Source: Mediterranea massiliensis (GTDB taxonomy: Bacteria > Bacteroidota > Bacteroidia > Bacteroidales > Bacteroidaceae). Taken from it: 34,316 bases of DNA. Numbering within the stretch: position 1 is the first letter of the stretch; the number at the start of each line of letters is the position of its first letter. The notes under the pieces were generated by a model. The model did no database searches, was not told where the DNA came from, and worked only from the letters and a program-made list of their open reading frames with translations. Location: positions 1 through 34,316 of the forward strand of contig SUXZ01000024.1 in assembly GCA_015060685.1 (NCBI GenBank), in the 5' to 3' direction. Shown one piece after another: positions 17,295 to 24,810 of this stretch. The position numbers and the translations under genes are program-made.

Positions 17295-17872
17295 TGAAAA
17301 AACAGGTGTTCGATTAATATTTTAATGCCAATGGCAACCAATACAATGCCGCCCAAACGTTCGGCTTTCAGCTTGCGTGCAATGCCGCATCCGAATTTGA
17401 TTCCGATGAACAATCCTGCCAAGGAGAGGACGAACGAAACCAATCCGATGATGCCGATAGGAGAGAGGATGGTTGAGTAATGCTGATAGCCTAAGAAGGC
17501 GAAGGTGGCTCCGACAACCAATGCGTCGATGCTTGTTGCGATAGATAATCCGATTACCACCTTGGTGTTGGTCGGGTCGAAGTTGTGCTTGTATTCATCT
17601 TCTTTGAACGACTCGACAATCATCTGTCCGCCAAGGAAAGCCAATATGCCGAAGGCTATCCAATGGTCAATCTGTTCAATCCAATGACTGAAGCTATTGG
17701 CTACAATCCAACCGATTAACGGCATGAGTGCTTGGAACAGGCCAAAGCAGAATGCCATTTTTATCATCGGTTTCGGTCTGACTTGTTTCAAGAGAATGCC
17801 GCTTGCTATGGATACGGCAAAACAATCCATGGCCAAACTGATGGCAATCAGCCAAACCTCTACAATACTCAT
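17291..17872 (-). CDS. mntP: Manganese efflux pump MntP
   Basis: An inner-membrane Mn(II) exporter of the MntP (formerly DUF204) family. At 193 residues with six predicted helices it has the family size. The two internal repeats carry the conserved acidic residues in transmembrane helices (AMDCFAVSIASG near 14-25, TSIDALVVGATFA near 113-125). Both ends overlap the neighbours by 4 nt (ATGA), with the DUF6048 gene upstream and apbE downstream, so expression is tied to the operon. I see no yybP-ykoY manganese riboswitch directly before it, and the coupling leaves no room for one. Confidence 0.94.
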   Translation of the reverse strand: MSIVEVWLIAISLAMDCFAVSIASGILLKQVRPKPMIKMAFCFGLFQALMPLIGWIVANSFSHWIEQIDHWIAFGILAFLGGQMIVESFKEDEYKHNFDPTNTKVVIGLSIATSIDALVVGATFAFLGYQHYSTILSPIGIIGLVSFVLSLAGLFIGIKFGCGIARKLKAERLGGIVLVAIGIKILIEHLFFQ

Positions 17873-18654
17873 CGCTTCTTGAAGTTTACGGGTAACTGAT
17901 AACTGATGGTGTAGGTGATTCCTAATGTGCTGCTACCGAATTTTCCAAATCCAGGCACATACCACGGATTGCCGTAAGTACCTGTTGATGCGGATAATTT
18001 GCTACGGTATCGTAACGACCATCCCATGTATATCTGTTTATATACTTTGGTGCGGATGCCTACAGAGATTTCCAACCACATCATAGAGCCTTTCATGCCC
18101 GGGTGATTGAATCCCGGTTGAGCCTCTCCCCACACCACATCTTCCAAGTTGGGATTGCCGAACGAACCGCCATAGATAGGGTCGTTGAGCGAGGGAGTCA
18201 TGATGTCGTATTTGAAACTACTTGCCGCCAACCTTGCTCCAACTAAAAGCATGTGCCCATGTTTCTTTTTGTACAAGGTGTTGTAGTCCATACCGATGCG
18301 GAAATAGGGAGCACCGGTTTTGTAGTGTATGCCAAAGTCGTTCCAAGTATCTGTGCCGCCATATCCTATTTCAACTGTAGGGAAATAGCGATGTTTTATG
18401 TCGAGACATGCCATAACCTCGCCGCTGGTGAAGTCGCTTCCAAGCATCTTTCCGGCTACACCCCAAATGTCGGCACCGACAAACAAACCATTCCAAAGCG
18501 GATAGGTTATCTCCGGTTCGCTTTTCTCCTTCTCGGCCTGCTTCCGGGGTGCTTGTTGTGATGGTCGGTTGGGTTGTTGCGCGTGTAGGTTCAGGGCAAA
18601 CAACATCAACAAGGCGATTACACTAATAGAATAGTTTAAGGTTCTCTGTGCCAT
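17869..18654 (-). CDS. DUF6048 family exported protein
   Basis: Starting at 18654 gives a clean signal peptide (MAQRTLNYSISVIALLMLFALNLHAQ); an in-frame Met at 18678 would add eight residues. The rest (about 260 residues) is predicted beta-rich, with alternating patterns and a Phe-poor C-terminus (GITYTISYQLPVNFKKR), like a small outer-membrane barrel. It is recognised as the DUF6048 family, which in Bacteroidales pairs with DUF6452. It overlaps the DUF6452 gene by 32 nt and mntP by 4 nt. Function unknown. Confidence 0.75.
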   Translation of the reverse strand: MAQRTLNYSISVIALLMLFALNLHAQQPNRPSQQAPRKQAEKEKSEPEITYPLWNGLFVGADIWGVAGKMLGSDFTSGEVMACLDIKHRYFPTVEIGYGGTDTWNDFGIHYKTGAPYFRIGMDYNTLYKKKHGHMLLVGARLAASSFKYDIMTPSLNDPIYGGSFGNPNLEDVVWGEAQPGFNHPGMKGSMMWLEISVGIRTKVYKQIYMGWSLRYRSKLSASTGTYGNPWYVPGFGKFGSSTLGITYTISYQLPVNFKKR

Positions 18655-19108
18655 AAATATTAGCCTCTTTATTTGCAACGTAGATTGAGTCGAGTTGATG
18701 TCTGGTGTAACTTACGCTCTTTATGGATTGCTTCATCTGGTATCCGCAATCCATGGAGAGGAAGTATGGCGTATTGTTGTGGCGTACAACAATCGTATCC
18801 GATGGCTCGAGCTGGTAGTGGAAAACCAATACGGTAGAGTCTGCCGAGAAGCGTAACGGGAGCGATAGTTTGCTTACATTGCTAGCTTGGTTGATGATGA
18901 CAGAGTCTGTACCAAATGCGGTAACGGTCAGTGTAGTCAGTGCTATGCTGCTCTTTTCGTCGGTTTCTTCGTCTATTTGGAACAGGTTGCATTCCATCAT
19001 GGCTCGTGCATTCAGCGAGCAATCTTCCTCTTCCGAGCAGGCTGCTGAGAAACAGAATGTTCCGAAGACCAGTGCTACTATTCCGATTGATTTGATTATT
19101 TTTTTCAT
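18623..19108 (-). CDS. DUF6452 family lipoprotein
   Basis: A 161-residue lipoprotein with signal MKKIIKSIGIVALVFGTFCF and a lipobox SAAC. Several cysteines follow (SEEEDCSLNARAMMECNLF). The remainder is a beta-rich domain (TLTVTAFGTDSVIINQ, LPLRFSADSTVLVFHYQL). Membership of DUF6452 is inferred from the N-terminal Cys pattern and its placement directly before DUF6048, as in other Bacteroidales. It lies 18 nt after the GT2 gene. Function unknown; a periplasmic partner of the DUF6048 barrel is plausible. Confidence 0.72.
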   Translation of the reverse strand: MKKIIKSIGIVALVFGTFCFSAACSEEEDCSLNARAMMECNLFQIDEETDEKSSIALTTLTVTAFGTDSVIINQASNVSKLSLPLRFSADSTVLVFHYQLEPSDTIVVRHNNTPYFLSMDCGYQMKQSIKSVSYTRHQLDSIYVANKEANIYGTENLKLFY

Positions 19109-19126
19109 CAGTATGCTTGTTTATTG

Positions 19127-20080
19127 TCAGATAATCTTTTCTATTTGATACTTGTTACGTTCGGGCGAGTTTCTTGAAATCATTTCTCCCACAAATCCTG
19201 CCACGAATAGTTGTGTACCGATAATCATCATGGTAAGCGACAGATAGAAGTAGGGCGATTCGGTTACAAGACGATAGGGCATGCCGTTGTACATGTGATA
19301 GAGTTTGGATGCCCCTACGATGATAACGGCTATGAATCCGATGATGAACATCAGTGTGCCCAACAAACCAAAGAAGTGCATGGGCTTGACGCCGAATTTG
19401 TTTAGGAACCATAGCGAAATCAGGTCGAGGTAGCCGTTGACAAATCTGTTTAATCCAAACTTGGTTTTTCCATACTTGCGGGCTTGGTGTTGAACCACTT
19501 TTTCGCCTATCTTATCGTATCCGGCATTCTTTACCAGGTAAGGAATGTATCGGTGCATTTCGCCATATACCTCGATGTTTTTCACCACTTCGTTCTTGTA
19601 GGCCTTCAAGCCGCAATTAAAGTCGTGAAGGTTCTTGATGCCGGTAACCTTTCTGGCTGTAGCATTGAACAGCTTGGTTGGTATGGTCTTGGAAAGCGGG
19701 TCATATCTCTTTTTCTTCCATCCCGACACCATGTCATATCCCTCTTCTTTAATCATGGCATAGAGTGCGGGGATTTCGTCGGGGCTGTCTTGTAAATCGG
19801 CATCCATAGTAATTACTACATCTCCTTTGGCCATTTCAAAACCACAGAACAGAGCCGGCGACTTGCCGTAATTGCGTCTGAACTTGATGCCCTTTACATT
19901 TTCGGGATGCTGCTTCTGCAAGTGCTCTATCGTTTGCCAAGAGCGGTCGGTGCTTCCATCGCTTACGAAAATCACTTCATATTCAAATCCGTGTTCGTTC
20001 ATCACGCGGTTAATCCATTCGTTCAATTCCGGAATGGATTCCGCTTCATTATATAGAGGTACAACAATCGATATATCCAT
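19127..20080 (-). CDS. Family 2 glycosyltransferase (polyprenyl-phosphate sugar transferase type)
   Basis: The start at 20080 begins MDISIVVPLYNE, the canonical GT2 opening. Upstream in-frame codons are not needed and would overlap the DUF4199 gene. The 317-residue protein has a GT-A fold with VSDGSTD (39-45) and the metal-binding DAD at 93-95 (TMDADLQDSPDEI), then two C-terminal membrane helices (about 230-260 and 270-300). This matches DPM1/GtrB-like enzymes that move a sugar from a nucleotide onto a polyprenyl phosphate at the inner membrane. DUF4199 lies 10 nt upstream, a common pairing in Bacteroidales. The sugar is unknown. Confidence 0.88.
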   Translation of the reverse strand: MDISIVVPLYNEAESIPELNEWINRVMNEHGFEYEVIFVSDGSTDRSWQTIEHLQKQHPENVKGIKFRRNYGKSPALFCGFEMAKGDVVITMDADLQDSPDEIPALYAMIKEEGYDMVSGWKKKRYDPLSKTIPTKLFNATARKVTGIKNLHDFNCGLKAYKNEVVKNIEVYGEMHRYIPYLVKNAGYDKIGEKVVQHQARKYGKTKFGLNRFVNGYLDLISLWFLNKFGVKPMHFFGLLGTLMFIIGFIAVIIVGASKLYHMYNGMPYRLVTESPYFYLSLTMMIIGTQLFVAGFVGEMISRNSPERNKYQIEKII

Positions 20081-20090
20081 GGTGCTGTTT

Positions 20091-20660
20091 TTATTGTTGA
20101 GTATAATCGTTCTCTTTCTTTCCGTTGTTAGTAGGGGTTGTCCGTTTGGCAACAAACAATGCGGTGGGGAATGCCATCAGCAGGGCTATGAATGCATTTT
20201 GCGAAAGCAATTGCATGGTGATGTCTATTGCATTCAGTGCCTTGGCGTTGGCAAGCGACTCCTTCAGCATCTTTACCGTCTCTTCCATATTAGGCAGGTT
20301 GGCCTGTTCAATGGTAACAATTTGCTCTTCGCAATGTTTCAATATGAAGCCATCGTCTATATATGAAAAGTAAATGTAGTGCGCCAATGCCGTAAGCAAT
20401 GATGCGAATAAGTACATCATCCAGGTAAATGTAAATGCTCTTCCTACATTGATGACGCCATCGCAATAGCGGTTGCGGTATGTCCGTGCATAATGGATTC
20501 CCAGAAAAGGAACGGCCATTGTGAGGATGATGAACGTCAGCGACAGGAAGGGTGTTGTCATGCCCAATGGGAACATGATGAATTTTAAGATCCAAAACAC
20601 TCCCATGCAAGTGCCGAAGTTCATGGCCATGCGTTGTATGTTATTTCTTTCGTCTTCCAT
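20091..20660 (-). CDS. DUF4199 family membrane protein
   Basis: A 189-residue integral membrane protein with four hydrophobic segments (about 15-33, 36-57, 75-100 and 150-172) and a soluble loop between the third and fourth (ILKHCEEQIVTIEQANLPNMEETVKMLKESL). The pattern matches DUF4199, typically found beside a GT2 glycosyltransferase in Bacteroidales. It is the first gene of a six-gene minus-strand run (DUF4199, GT2, DUF6452, DUF6048, mntP, apbE) with gaps of at most 18 nt. The function of the family is unknown. Confidence 0.82.
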   Translation of the reverse strand: MEDERNNIQRMAMNFGTCMGVFWILKFIMFPLGMTTPFLSLTFIILTMAVPFLGIHYARTYRNRYCDGVINVGRAFTFTWMMYLFASLLTALAHYIYFSYIDDGFILKHCEEQIVTIEQANLPNMEETVKMLKESLANAKALNAIDITMQLLSQNAFIALLMAFPTALFVAKRTTPTNNGKKENDYTQQ

Positions 20661-20676
20661 ATTATATTCTACGGTG

Positions 20677-20684
20677 CAAAGATA
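20677..20684 (-). promoter_or_regulatory. -7 box for the DUF4199-to-apbE operon
   Basis: On the minus strand this reads TATCTTTG (TAnnTTTG), 16 nt upstream of the DUF4199 start. No -33 TTG is visible at the usual distance. Confidence 0.5.
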
Positions 20685-20734
20685 GAGATTAGAAATGTAA
20701 ATCTATGTTTTTTTGAAAAAAAACACGTGTTTGC

Positions 20735-20764
20735 TTGTCAAATCAAAAAATATATCTACCTTTG
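20735..20764 (+). promoter_or_regulatory. Promoter for the SRP RNA/tRNA-Thr unit
   Basis: TTG at 20735-20737, a 19-nt spacer, then TACCTTTG at 20757-20764: a textbook Bacteroidota promoter. Transcription would begin about 20770, at the 5' end of the predicted RNA. Confidence 0.75.
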
Positions 20765-20774
20765 CACCCGCAAA

Positions 20775-20878
20775 CAAGCTAAAACGGGTAAGTCCTATAC
20801 GGCCAGCTCCCTTCGAATCCTCCAGGGCTTGACCGCAGCAAAGGTAGTTGGTTGTAGCGGCGCGATATAGTTAGCTTG
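20775..20878 (+). ncRNA. ffs: Probable small signal recognition particle RNA (4.5S-like)
   Basis: A roughly 104-nt segment whose ends pair perfectly (CAAGCTAA at 20775-20782 with TTAGCTTG at 20871-20878), followed inward by CTATA/TATAG and weaker pairs. Its middle contains CCAGGGCTTGACCGCAGCA, which aligns with the SRP helix 8 pattern (CAGG, apical loop, AGCAG/AGCA) that binds Ffh. It follows a strong promoter and precedes tRNA-Thr by 7 nt, and has no open frame. The call rests on motif and fold. A covariance-model search for small bacterial SRP RNA would settle it. Confidence 0.7.
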
Positions 20879-20885
20879 CCCACCC

Positions 20886-20959
20886 GCCTCTTTAGCTCAG
20901 TTGGCCAGAGCACGTGATTTGTAATCTCGGGGTCGTTGGTTCGAATCCGACAAGAGGCT
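20886..20959 (+). tRNA. tRNA-Thr (anticodon TGT)
   Basis: A full cloverleaf: acceptor GCCTCTT/AAGAGGC, D stem GCTC/GAGC, anticodon loop TTTGTAA with anticodon TGT, T arm GTTGG-TTCGAAT-CCGAC, discriminator T, no encoded CCA. The anticodon stem CGTGA/TCTCG has one U-U mismatch (positions 29 and 41). It lies 7 nt after the SRP RNA and directly before a terminator. Confidence 0.95.
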
Positions 20960-20960
20960 C

Positions 20961-20990
20961 AAAAAAGCAGGAATTTTCCTGCTTTTTTTA
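20961..20990 (+). terminator. Intrinsic terminator after tRNA-Thr
   Basis: AAAAAAGCAGGAA / TTCCTGCTTTTTT forms a compact hairpin followed by a T run, immediately after the tRNA 3' end. Confidence 0.9.
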
Positions 20991-21033
20991 TGCTCGATAC
21001 CAATCTTTATATTCCTTAAGTATAATACAAAAG

Positions 21034-21066
21034 AAAGTGCCGCATCCGAAAGGAATGCGGCACTTT
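21034..21066. terminator. Terminator downstream of gdhA
   Basis: A strong stem AAAGTGCCGCAT / ATGCGGCACTTT with CC/GG extension around a GAAA loop. On the minus strand it is followed by TCTTTTG, consistent with ending gdhA transcription 52 nt past its stop. Confidence 0.85.
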
Positions 21067-21117
21067 TCATTCTAGTTAGTTGTATTTGGGAATTTGCGTT
21101 TTTTTATTATGCTGAGT

Positions 21118-22455
21118 TTATACAATTCCTTGAGCCATCATGGCATTTGCCACCTTCATGAAACCGGCAATGTTGGCACCCTTCACATAGTTTACATAAC
21201 CATCGGGTTCAGTACCATACTTCACGCAGTTTTCGTGAATGTTTTCCATGATGTAGTGCAATTTGGCATCCACTTCTTCTGCACTCCATGAGATACGTTC
21301 AGAGTTTTGAGTCATTTCAAGACCAGATACCGATACACCACCGGCGTTAGCAGCCTTACCTGGAGCATAGAGAATCTTAGCGTCTTGGAATACCTTGATA
21401 GCTTCTGGAGTAGAAGGCATGTTTGCACCTTCGCTAACGGCCATTACACCGTTGGCAATCAATTGACGTGCATGGTCACCATTCAATTCGTTTTGTGTAG
21501 CCGAAGGCAATGCGATGTCGGCCTTTTCGCCCCAAGGCTTAGCACCGGCAACATATTTTGCGGTTGGATATACATCAACATATTCGCGGATACGACCACG
21601 ATAAAGGTTCTTAAGTTCCATGATGTAGTCGAGCTTTTCGCGGTCGATGCCATCCGGGTCGTAGATGTAACCATCTGAATCAGACATAGTCAATACCTTA
21701 CCACCCAATTGGAGTACCTTTTCTGCAGTATATTGAGCCACATTACCGGCACCAGAGATAAGTACAGACTTACCCTTCAAATCGGTACCCTTAGTCTTGA
21801 GCATTTCCATCAGGAAGTAAACGTTACCATAACCGGTAGCTTCAGGACGAATCAATGAACCGCCGAAGTCGCGACCTTTACCAGTGAATGTGCCGGTAAA
21901 TTCGTGAGCCAACTTCTTGTACATACCGAACATGAAGCCTACTTCGCGTCCACCTACACCAATATCACCTGCCGGTACGTCGGTGTCAGGACCAATGTGG
22001 CGCCACAATTCAAGCATGAATGCTTGGCAGAAACGCATTACTTCTGCACTGCTCTTACCGCGAGGTGAGAAGTCTGAACCACCTTTACCACCACCCATAG
22101 GAAGGGTAGTAAGTGAGTTCTTGAATGTTTGCTCGAAAGCCAAGAATTTCAAAATACCCAGGTTTACAGAAGCGTGGAAACGGATACCGCCTTTGTAGGG
22201 GCCGATGGCGTTGTTATGTTGTACACGATAACCCATGTTGGTACGAACGTTGCCGTTATCATCTACCCAAGTTACGCGGAATTGATATACTCGATCGGGA
22301 ATGCAAAGGCGTTCGATCAAGTTGGCTTTGTCGAATTCAGGGTGTTTGTTGTACTCTTCTTCGATAGTGCCCAATACTTCTTCTACGGCTTGGTGATACT
22401 CGGGTTCGTTGGGGAATCTTCTTTTCAAGTCTTCTAATACCTGTGATGCGTTCAT
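21118..22455 (-). CDS. gdhA: Glutamate dehydrogenase (NADP-type, hexameric)
   Basis: Reductive amination of 2-oxoglutarate to glutamate, the main ammonia assimilation step in gut Bacteroidales. At 445 residues it matches the hexameric GdhA family, with the catalytic lysine K124 in LPMGGGKGGSDF, the substrate motif NNAIGPYKGGIRFH (81-94), GDIGVGGREVGFM, and a Rossmann GAGNVAQYTAEK in the C-terminal half. NADP preference is inferred from overall resemblance to the NADP enzymes. It is a single-gene unit with its own promoter and terminator. A 14-bp perfect inverted repeat lies just upstream of its -33 box. Confidence 0.96.
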   Translation of the reverse strand: MNASQVLEDLKRRFPNEPEYHQAVEEVLGTIEEEYNKHPEFDKANLIERLCIPDRVYQFRVTWVDDNGNVRTNMGYRVQHNNAIGPYKGGIRFHASVNLGILKFLAFEQTFKNSLTTLPMGGGKGGSDFSPRGKSSAEVMRFCQAFMLELWRHIGPDTDVPAGDIGVGGREVGFMFGMYKKLAHEFTGTFTGKGRDFGGSLIRPEATGYGNVYFLMEMLKTKGTDLKGKSVLISGAGNVAQYTAEKVLQLGGKVLTMSDSDGYIYDPDGIDREKLDYIMELKNLYRGRIREYVDVYPTAKYVAGAKPWGEKADIALPSATQNELNGDHARQLIANGVMAVSEGANMPSTPEAIKVFQDAKILYAPGKAANAGGVSVSGLEMTQNSERISWSAEEVDAKLHYIMENIHENCVKYGTEPDGYVNYVKGANIAGFMKVANAMMAQGIV

Positions 22456-22538
22456 AATGTTTCTATTTTAATTAAACGATTTGTTTGTTTTTACTCTTTT
22501 TCTCTTTCCAATTAACACCTTTCGTATTAATTTGGTTG

Positions 22539-22569
22539 CAAAATTACACAGTATTTTTGAATTGGCAAA
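22539..22569 (-). promoter_or_regulatory. gdhA promoter
   Basis: On the minus strand: TTTG at 22569-22566, a 19-nt spacer, then TAATTTTG at 22546-22539. This is an excellent match to the Bacteroidota consensus. The predicted start near 22532 leaves a leader of about 75 nt. Confidence 0.75.
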
Positions 22570-22585
22570 CAATTTATAAAGAAAA

Positions 22586-22623
22586 TGCGAGTAAAAACAG
22601 AAAAAAGTTTGTTTTTACTCGCA
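22586..22623. repeat. 14-bp perfect inverted repeat between gdhA promoter and a small upstream gene
   Basis: TGCGAGTAAAAACA (22586-22599) and TGTTTTTACTCGCA (22610-22623) with a 10-nt loop. On the minus strand it is followed by a T-rich stretch and lies 23 nt after the small gene's stop, so it can terminate that gene. It also sits 17 nt from the gdhA -33 box, where it could be an operator. The two readings cannot be separated here. Confidence 0.7.
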
Positions 22624-22645
22624 AAATTGAATAAAAAGACATTAT

Positions 22646-22819
22646 TTATTCCTTTTTTAGTGACCGATAGACAGGCAAAAGGATAAATGCGCTTGCTAAA
22701 AGTAACGTAACGATGGTTGGTCCGTCAATGCGTTCGGCCATGGTCAGCACCAGGTAGCAAAGGGCTGCCCAAAGCAGGATAATACATATAATTTGTAACT
22801 TGGATAGTTTCCGTTTCAT
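22646..22819 (-). CDS. Small two-helix membrane protein
   Basis: Starting at 22819 (MKRKLSKLQ) gives 57 residues: a basic N-terminus, two hydrophobic helices (about 8-27 and 34-50) joined by AERIDGPT, and a basic tail (YRSLKKE). An in-frame Met at 22852 would add 11 non-membrane residues. A TATTTTTG box at 22850-22857 (minus strand) argues for the shorter form, as the longer start would lie inside it. No family is recognised. The positive-inside pattern and clean frame support a real gene. Confidence 0.65.
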   Translation of the reverse strand: MKRKLSKLQIICIILLWAALCYLVLTMAERIDGPTIVTLLLASAFILLPVYRSLKKE

Positions 22820-22951
22820 AGTTGTTTTTTTGTTTGATACTATTTCATGCAAAAATACACATATTATTTATAATGGTGAAGTTTTTCTTCTTTTAGTGCA
22901 GTTGTTAACCAAAAAAGTTGTAAAATTGTAGCAGATTTAGTCCGGGTAGTT

Positions 22952-23581
22952 ATGATAAAGAACATTCTTTTCGATATGGGAGGAGTTATTATTCCCATTA
23001 GTCACGAGCGTGCGGTGAGCCGATTTAGGGAAATCGGTTTGCTTGATGCCGATAAACGATTGGATTCCTATACGCAACAAGGCATTTTTGGCGCGTTGGA
23101 AGAGGGAAAGATTACCGACGAAGAATTTCGATGCGAGTTGAGCCTCCTTGTTGGTGCCGAACTGACATGGGAGCAATGCCAATATGCTTGGTTAGGCTAT
23201 ATGTTAGAGGTGCCTCGTCGAAACCTGGAAACCTTGCAACGCTTGCGCAATGAGGGCTATCGGGTTATTCTGTTATCCAATACCAATCCTTTTATTATCC
23301 GTTGGGCAATGAGCAATGAGTTTGACGGACAGGGGCATGGCATAGATTACTATCTCGATGCAGCCTATATGAGTTTTCGTTGCGGTAGCATGAAACCATC
23401 CGAAGCCTTTTTTCGCCATGTATTGCAAACCGAAGGCATCCTGCCCGAAGAGACTCTCTTCTTGGACGATGGTATTCGCAATATTGAAGCCGCCGGCCGA
23501 TTTGGAATCCATACTTTTCTTGTAGAGAATGGTTCTGATTGGACCGAGAGCATTAGGACGATTATTTCTCTGTCTCAATGA
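22952..23581 (+). CDS. HAD-superfamily phosphatase (YihX-like)
   Basis: A 209-residue cytoplasmic hydrolase with all four HAD motifs: D8 in ILFDMGGV (motif I), Ser109 in ILLSNTN (II), Lys148 in GSMKPSEAFF (III) and D172-D173 in LFLDDGIRN (IV). The second motif I Asp is replaced by Gly (DMGGV), as in many HAD-IA/YihX-type members, which dephosphorylate sugar phosphates. The substrate cannot be read from sequence. Its last 20 nt overlap the 3' end of the convergent leucine-rich-repeat gene. Confidence 0.88.
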   Translation: MIKNILFDMGGVIIPISHERAVSRFREIGLLDADKRLDSYTQQGIFGALEEGKITDEEFRCELSLLVGAELTWEQCQYAWLGYMLEVPRRNLETLQRLRNEGYRVILLSNTNPFIIRWAMSNEFDGQGHGIDYYLDAAYMSFRCGSMKPSEAFFRHVLQTEGILPEETLFLDDGIRNIEAAGRFGIHTFLVENGSDWTESIRTIISLSQ

Positions 23582-24449
23582 TTCTTGATAATATTTTCCC
23601 CCATTGGGTGTCTGAATATGTATTGTAACTTCCTTTTGGAATATATAGTGTGGCGTTAGGAGCGTTGAATGAATGGCGAGATAATGTAGGTGGATATTGT
23701 GCCCGTGAATATATCGTCTTAATAGGGGATTGAAAGAAAGCAAACTCGCCAATTTTGCCTATGCTTTGTGGCAATTCGATACTGTTTAGCGATTCGCAAC
23801 CCATAAATGCGTGATTTTCTATTGCTGTTGTTCCTGATGATATGGTAATGCTTTGCAGCGATTCGCATCCCATAAAAGTGCATCTGTTTATTCTTGAAAT
23901 GTTTTCTGACAGATGAATCTCTTTGAGTGATTTGCAATCGAAGAAAGCATACTCTCCCAAATTAGTAATGCCATCTGGCATAGTAATACTTTCTAATGAA
24001 TGGCAAGATTCAAAGGCACTGCAGCCAATGGAAAGAGTATTGCTTGGAAGTACAATGTTTTTGAGGCGTGTACATCCATAAAATTGATAATCGCCAATAC
24101 AATTCTCTTGGGTATAGAGTGTATCGCCTTTACCTATATAATAGGCATCTCCTCCCTCGACAACACAACTCTTTGATAAATCTAAAGATAATTGTATCGT
24201 CCCTTGCTTACATAGATAATCACGGAGGGCAAGCATGTCGTTCCCGTTTAAGTCTCCAATAATATTCAGATGATTAAATGTACTGTCTGATAGTTCAAGA
24301 TAGCTGTCAAGGCTTCCTGTTTCTTTCAGATTAATGGTTAGCGTATCGCTGTTGATGATAATTTCGGTTGATTGGTTGGCTGATTTGTTACTTTGGCAGG
24401 CTGCTAATATAATCATCCAACAAGCAATGCCCCCTAATATTGTTTTCAT
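23562..24449 (-). CDS. Surface lipoprotein with BspA-type leucine-rich repeats
   Basis: A lipoprotein signal (MKTILGGIACWMIILAAC, Cys18) is followed by a short unique region and at least five LRR_5/BspA-type repeats of about 23 residues between about 115 and 265, e.g. GDYQFYGCTRLKNIVLPSN, AFESCHSLESITMPDGI, AFFDCKSLKEIHLSENI, TFMGCESLQSITISSG. It ends with a typical cap (PNATLYIPKGSYNTYSDTQWG). Such proteins are surface-exposed binding or adhesion modules in Bacteroidales. The stop overlaps the HAD gene 3' end by 20 nt. Its upstream region contains the 308-bp palindrome, with no clear TAnnTTTG box. Confidence 0.88.
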   Translation of the reverse strand: MKTILGGIACWMIILAACQSNKSANQSTEIIINSDTLTINLKETGSLDSYLELSDSTFNHLNIIGDLNGNDMLALRDYLCKQGTIQLSLDLSKSCVVEGGDAYYIGKGDTLYTQENCIGDYQFYGCTRLKNIVLPSNTLSIGCSAFESCHSLESITMPDGITNLGEYAFFDCKSLKEIHLSENISRINRCTFMGCESLQSITISSGTTAIENHAFMGCESLNSIELPQSIGKIGEFAFFQSPIKTIYSRAQYPPTLSRHSFNAPNATLYIPKGSYNTYSDTQWGKILSRIIETEK

Positions 24450-24502
24450 AGTTATATAGTGGTCGATGGGGGCTTAACATCGATAAGCATATTAATTATC
24501 CT

Positions 24503-24810
24503 ATGCATATAAATAAAAAACGTGAAGCCCCATTCATTGCTCGCTTCACGATTCCAAGGCGCCTGAGAATTGCCCATCATTGTCAAAACGAGCAACTCAG
24601 AACTTCACGCTGATATGCATAGCACTTGTGTTCTACATAAGTGGTTTGTAGTTAGTGTATAACTAACCTTTATGTATAACACTCTCGGCGTATTATGACA
24701 TACTCAACGTGCGTCTCAGTTGCTTTGCTCGTTGACAATGATTGTAAGTTTTCTCAGGACTTCGGAATCGTCAACAACAAAGCGTATGATACGCTTTTAT
24801 TAATATGCAT
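24503..24810. repeat. 308-bp imperfect palindrome (two ~150-bp diverged inverted arms)
   Basis: Starting from ATGCATAT (24503) and ATATGCAT ending at 24810, the two arms align along their whole length as reverse complements. Matching blocks include CGATTCC...CCTGAGAA (left 24549-24569), ATCATTGTC (24577-24585), ACGAGCAA, GTGTT.TACATAA and a central palindrome GTTAGTGTATAACTAAC (24651-24667). At equivalent places each arm has its own small hairpin with different sequence: CGTGAAGC/GCTTCACG on the left (24521-24550) and GCGTAT/ATACGC on the right (24782-24794). No open frame spans it. It fills most of the gap between the LRR and epimerase genes. Confidence 0.8.

Noticed and set aside
24503..24810. 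Invertible promoter or DNA inversion switch
   Set aside because: Inversion sites are short near-identical repeats flanking a sizeable segment. Here the arms are long and diverged, meet almost at the centre, and no recombinase gene is nearby.
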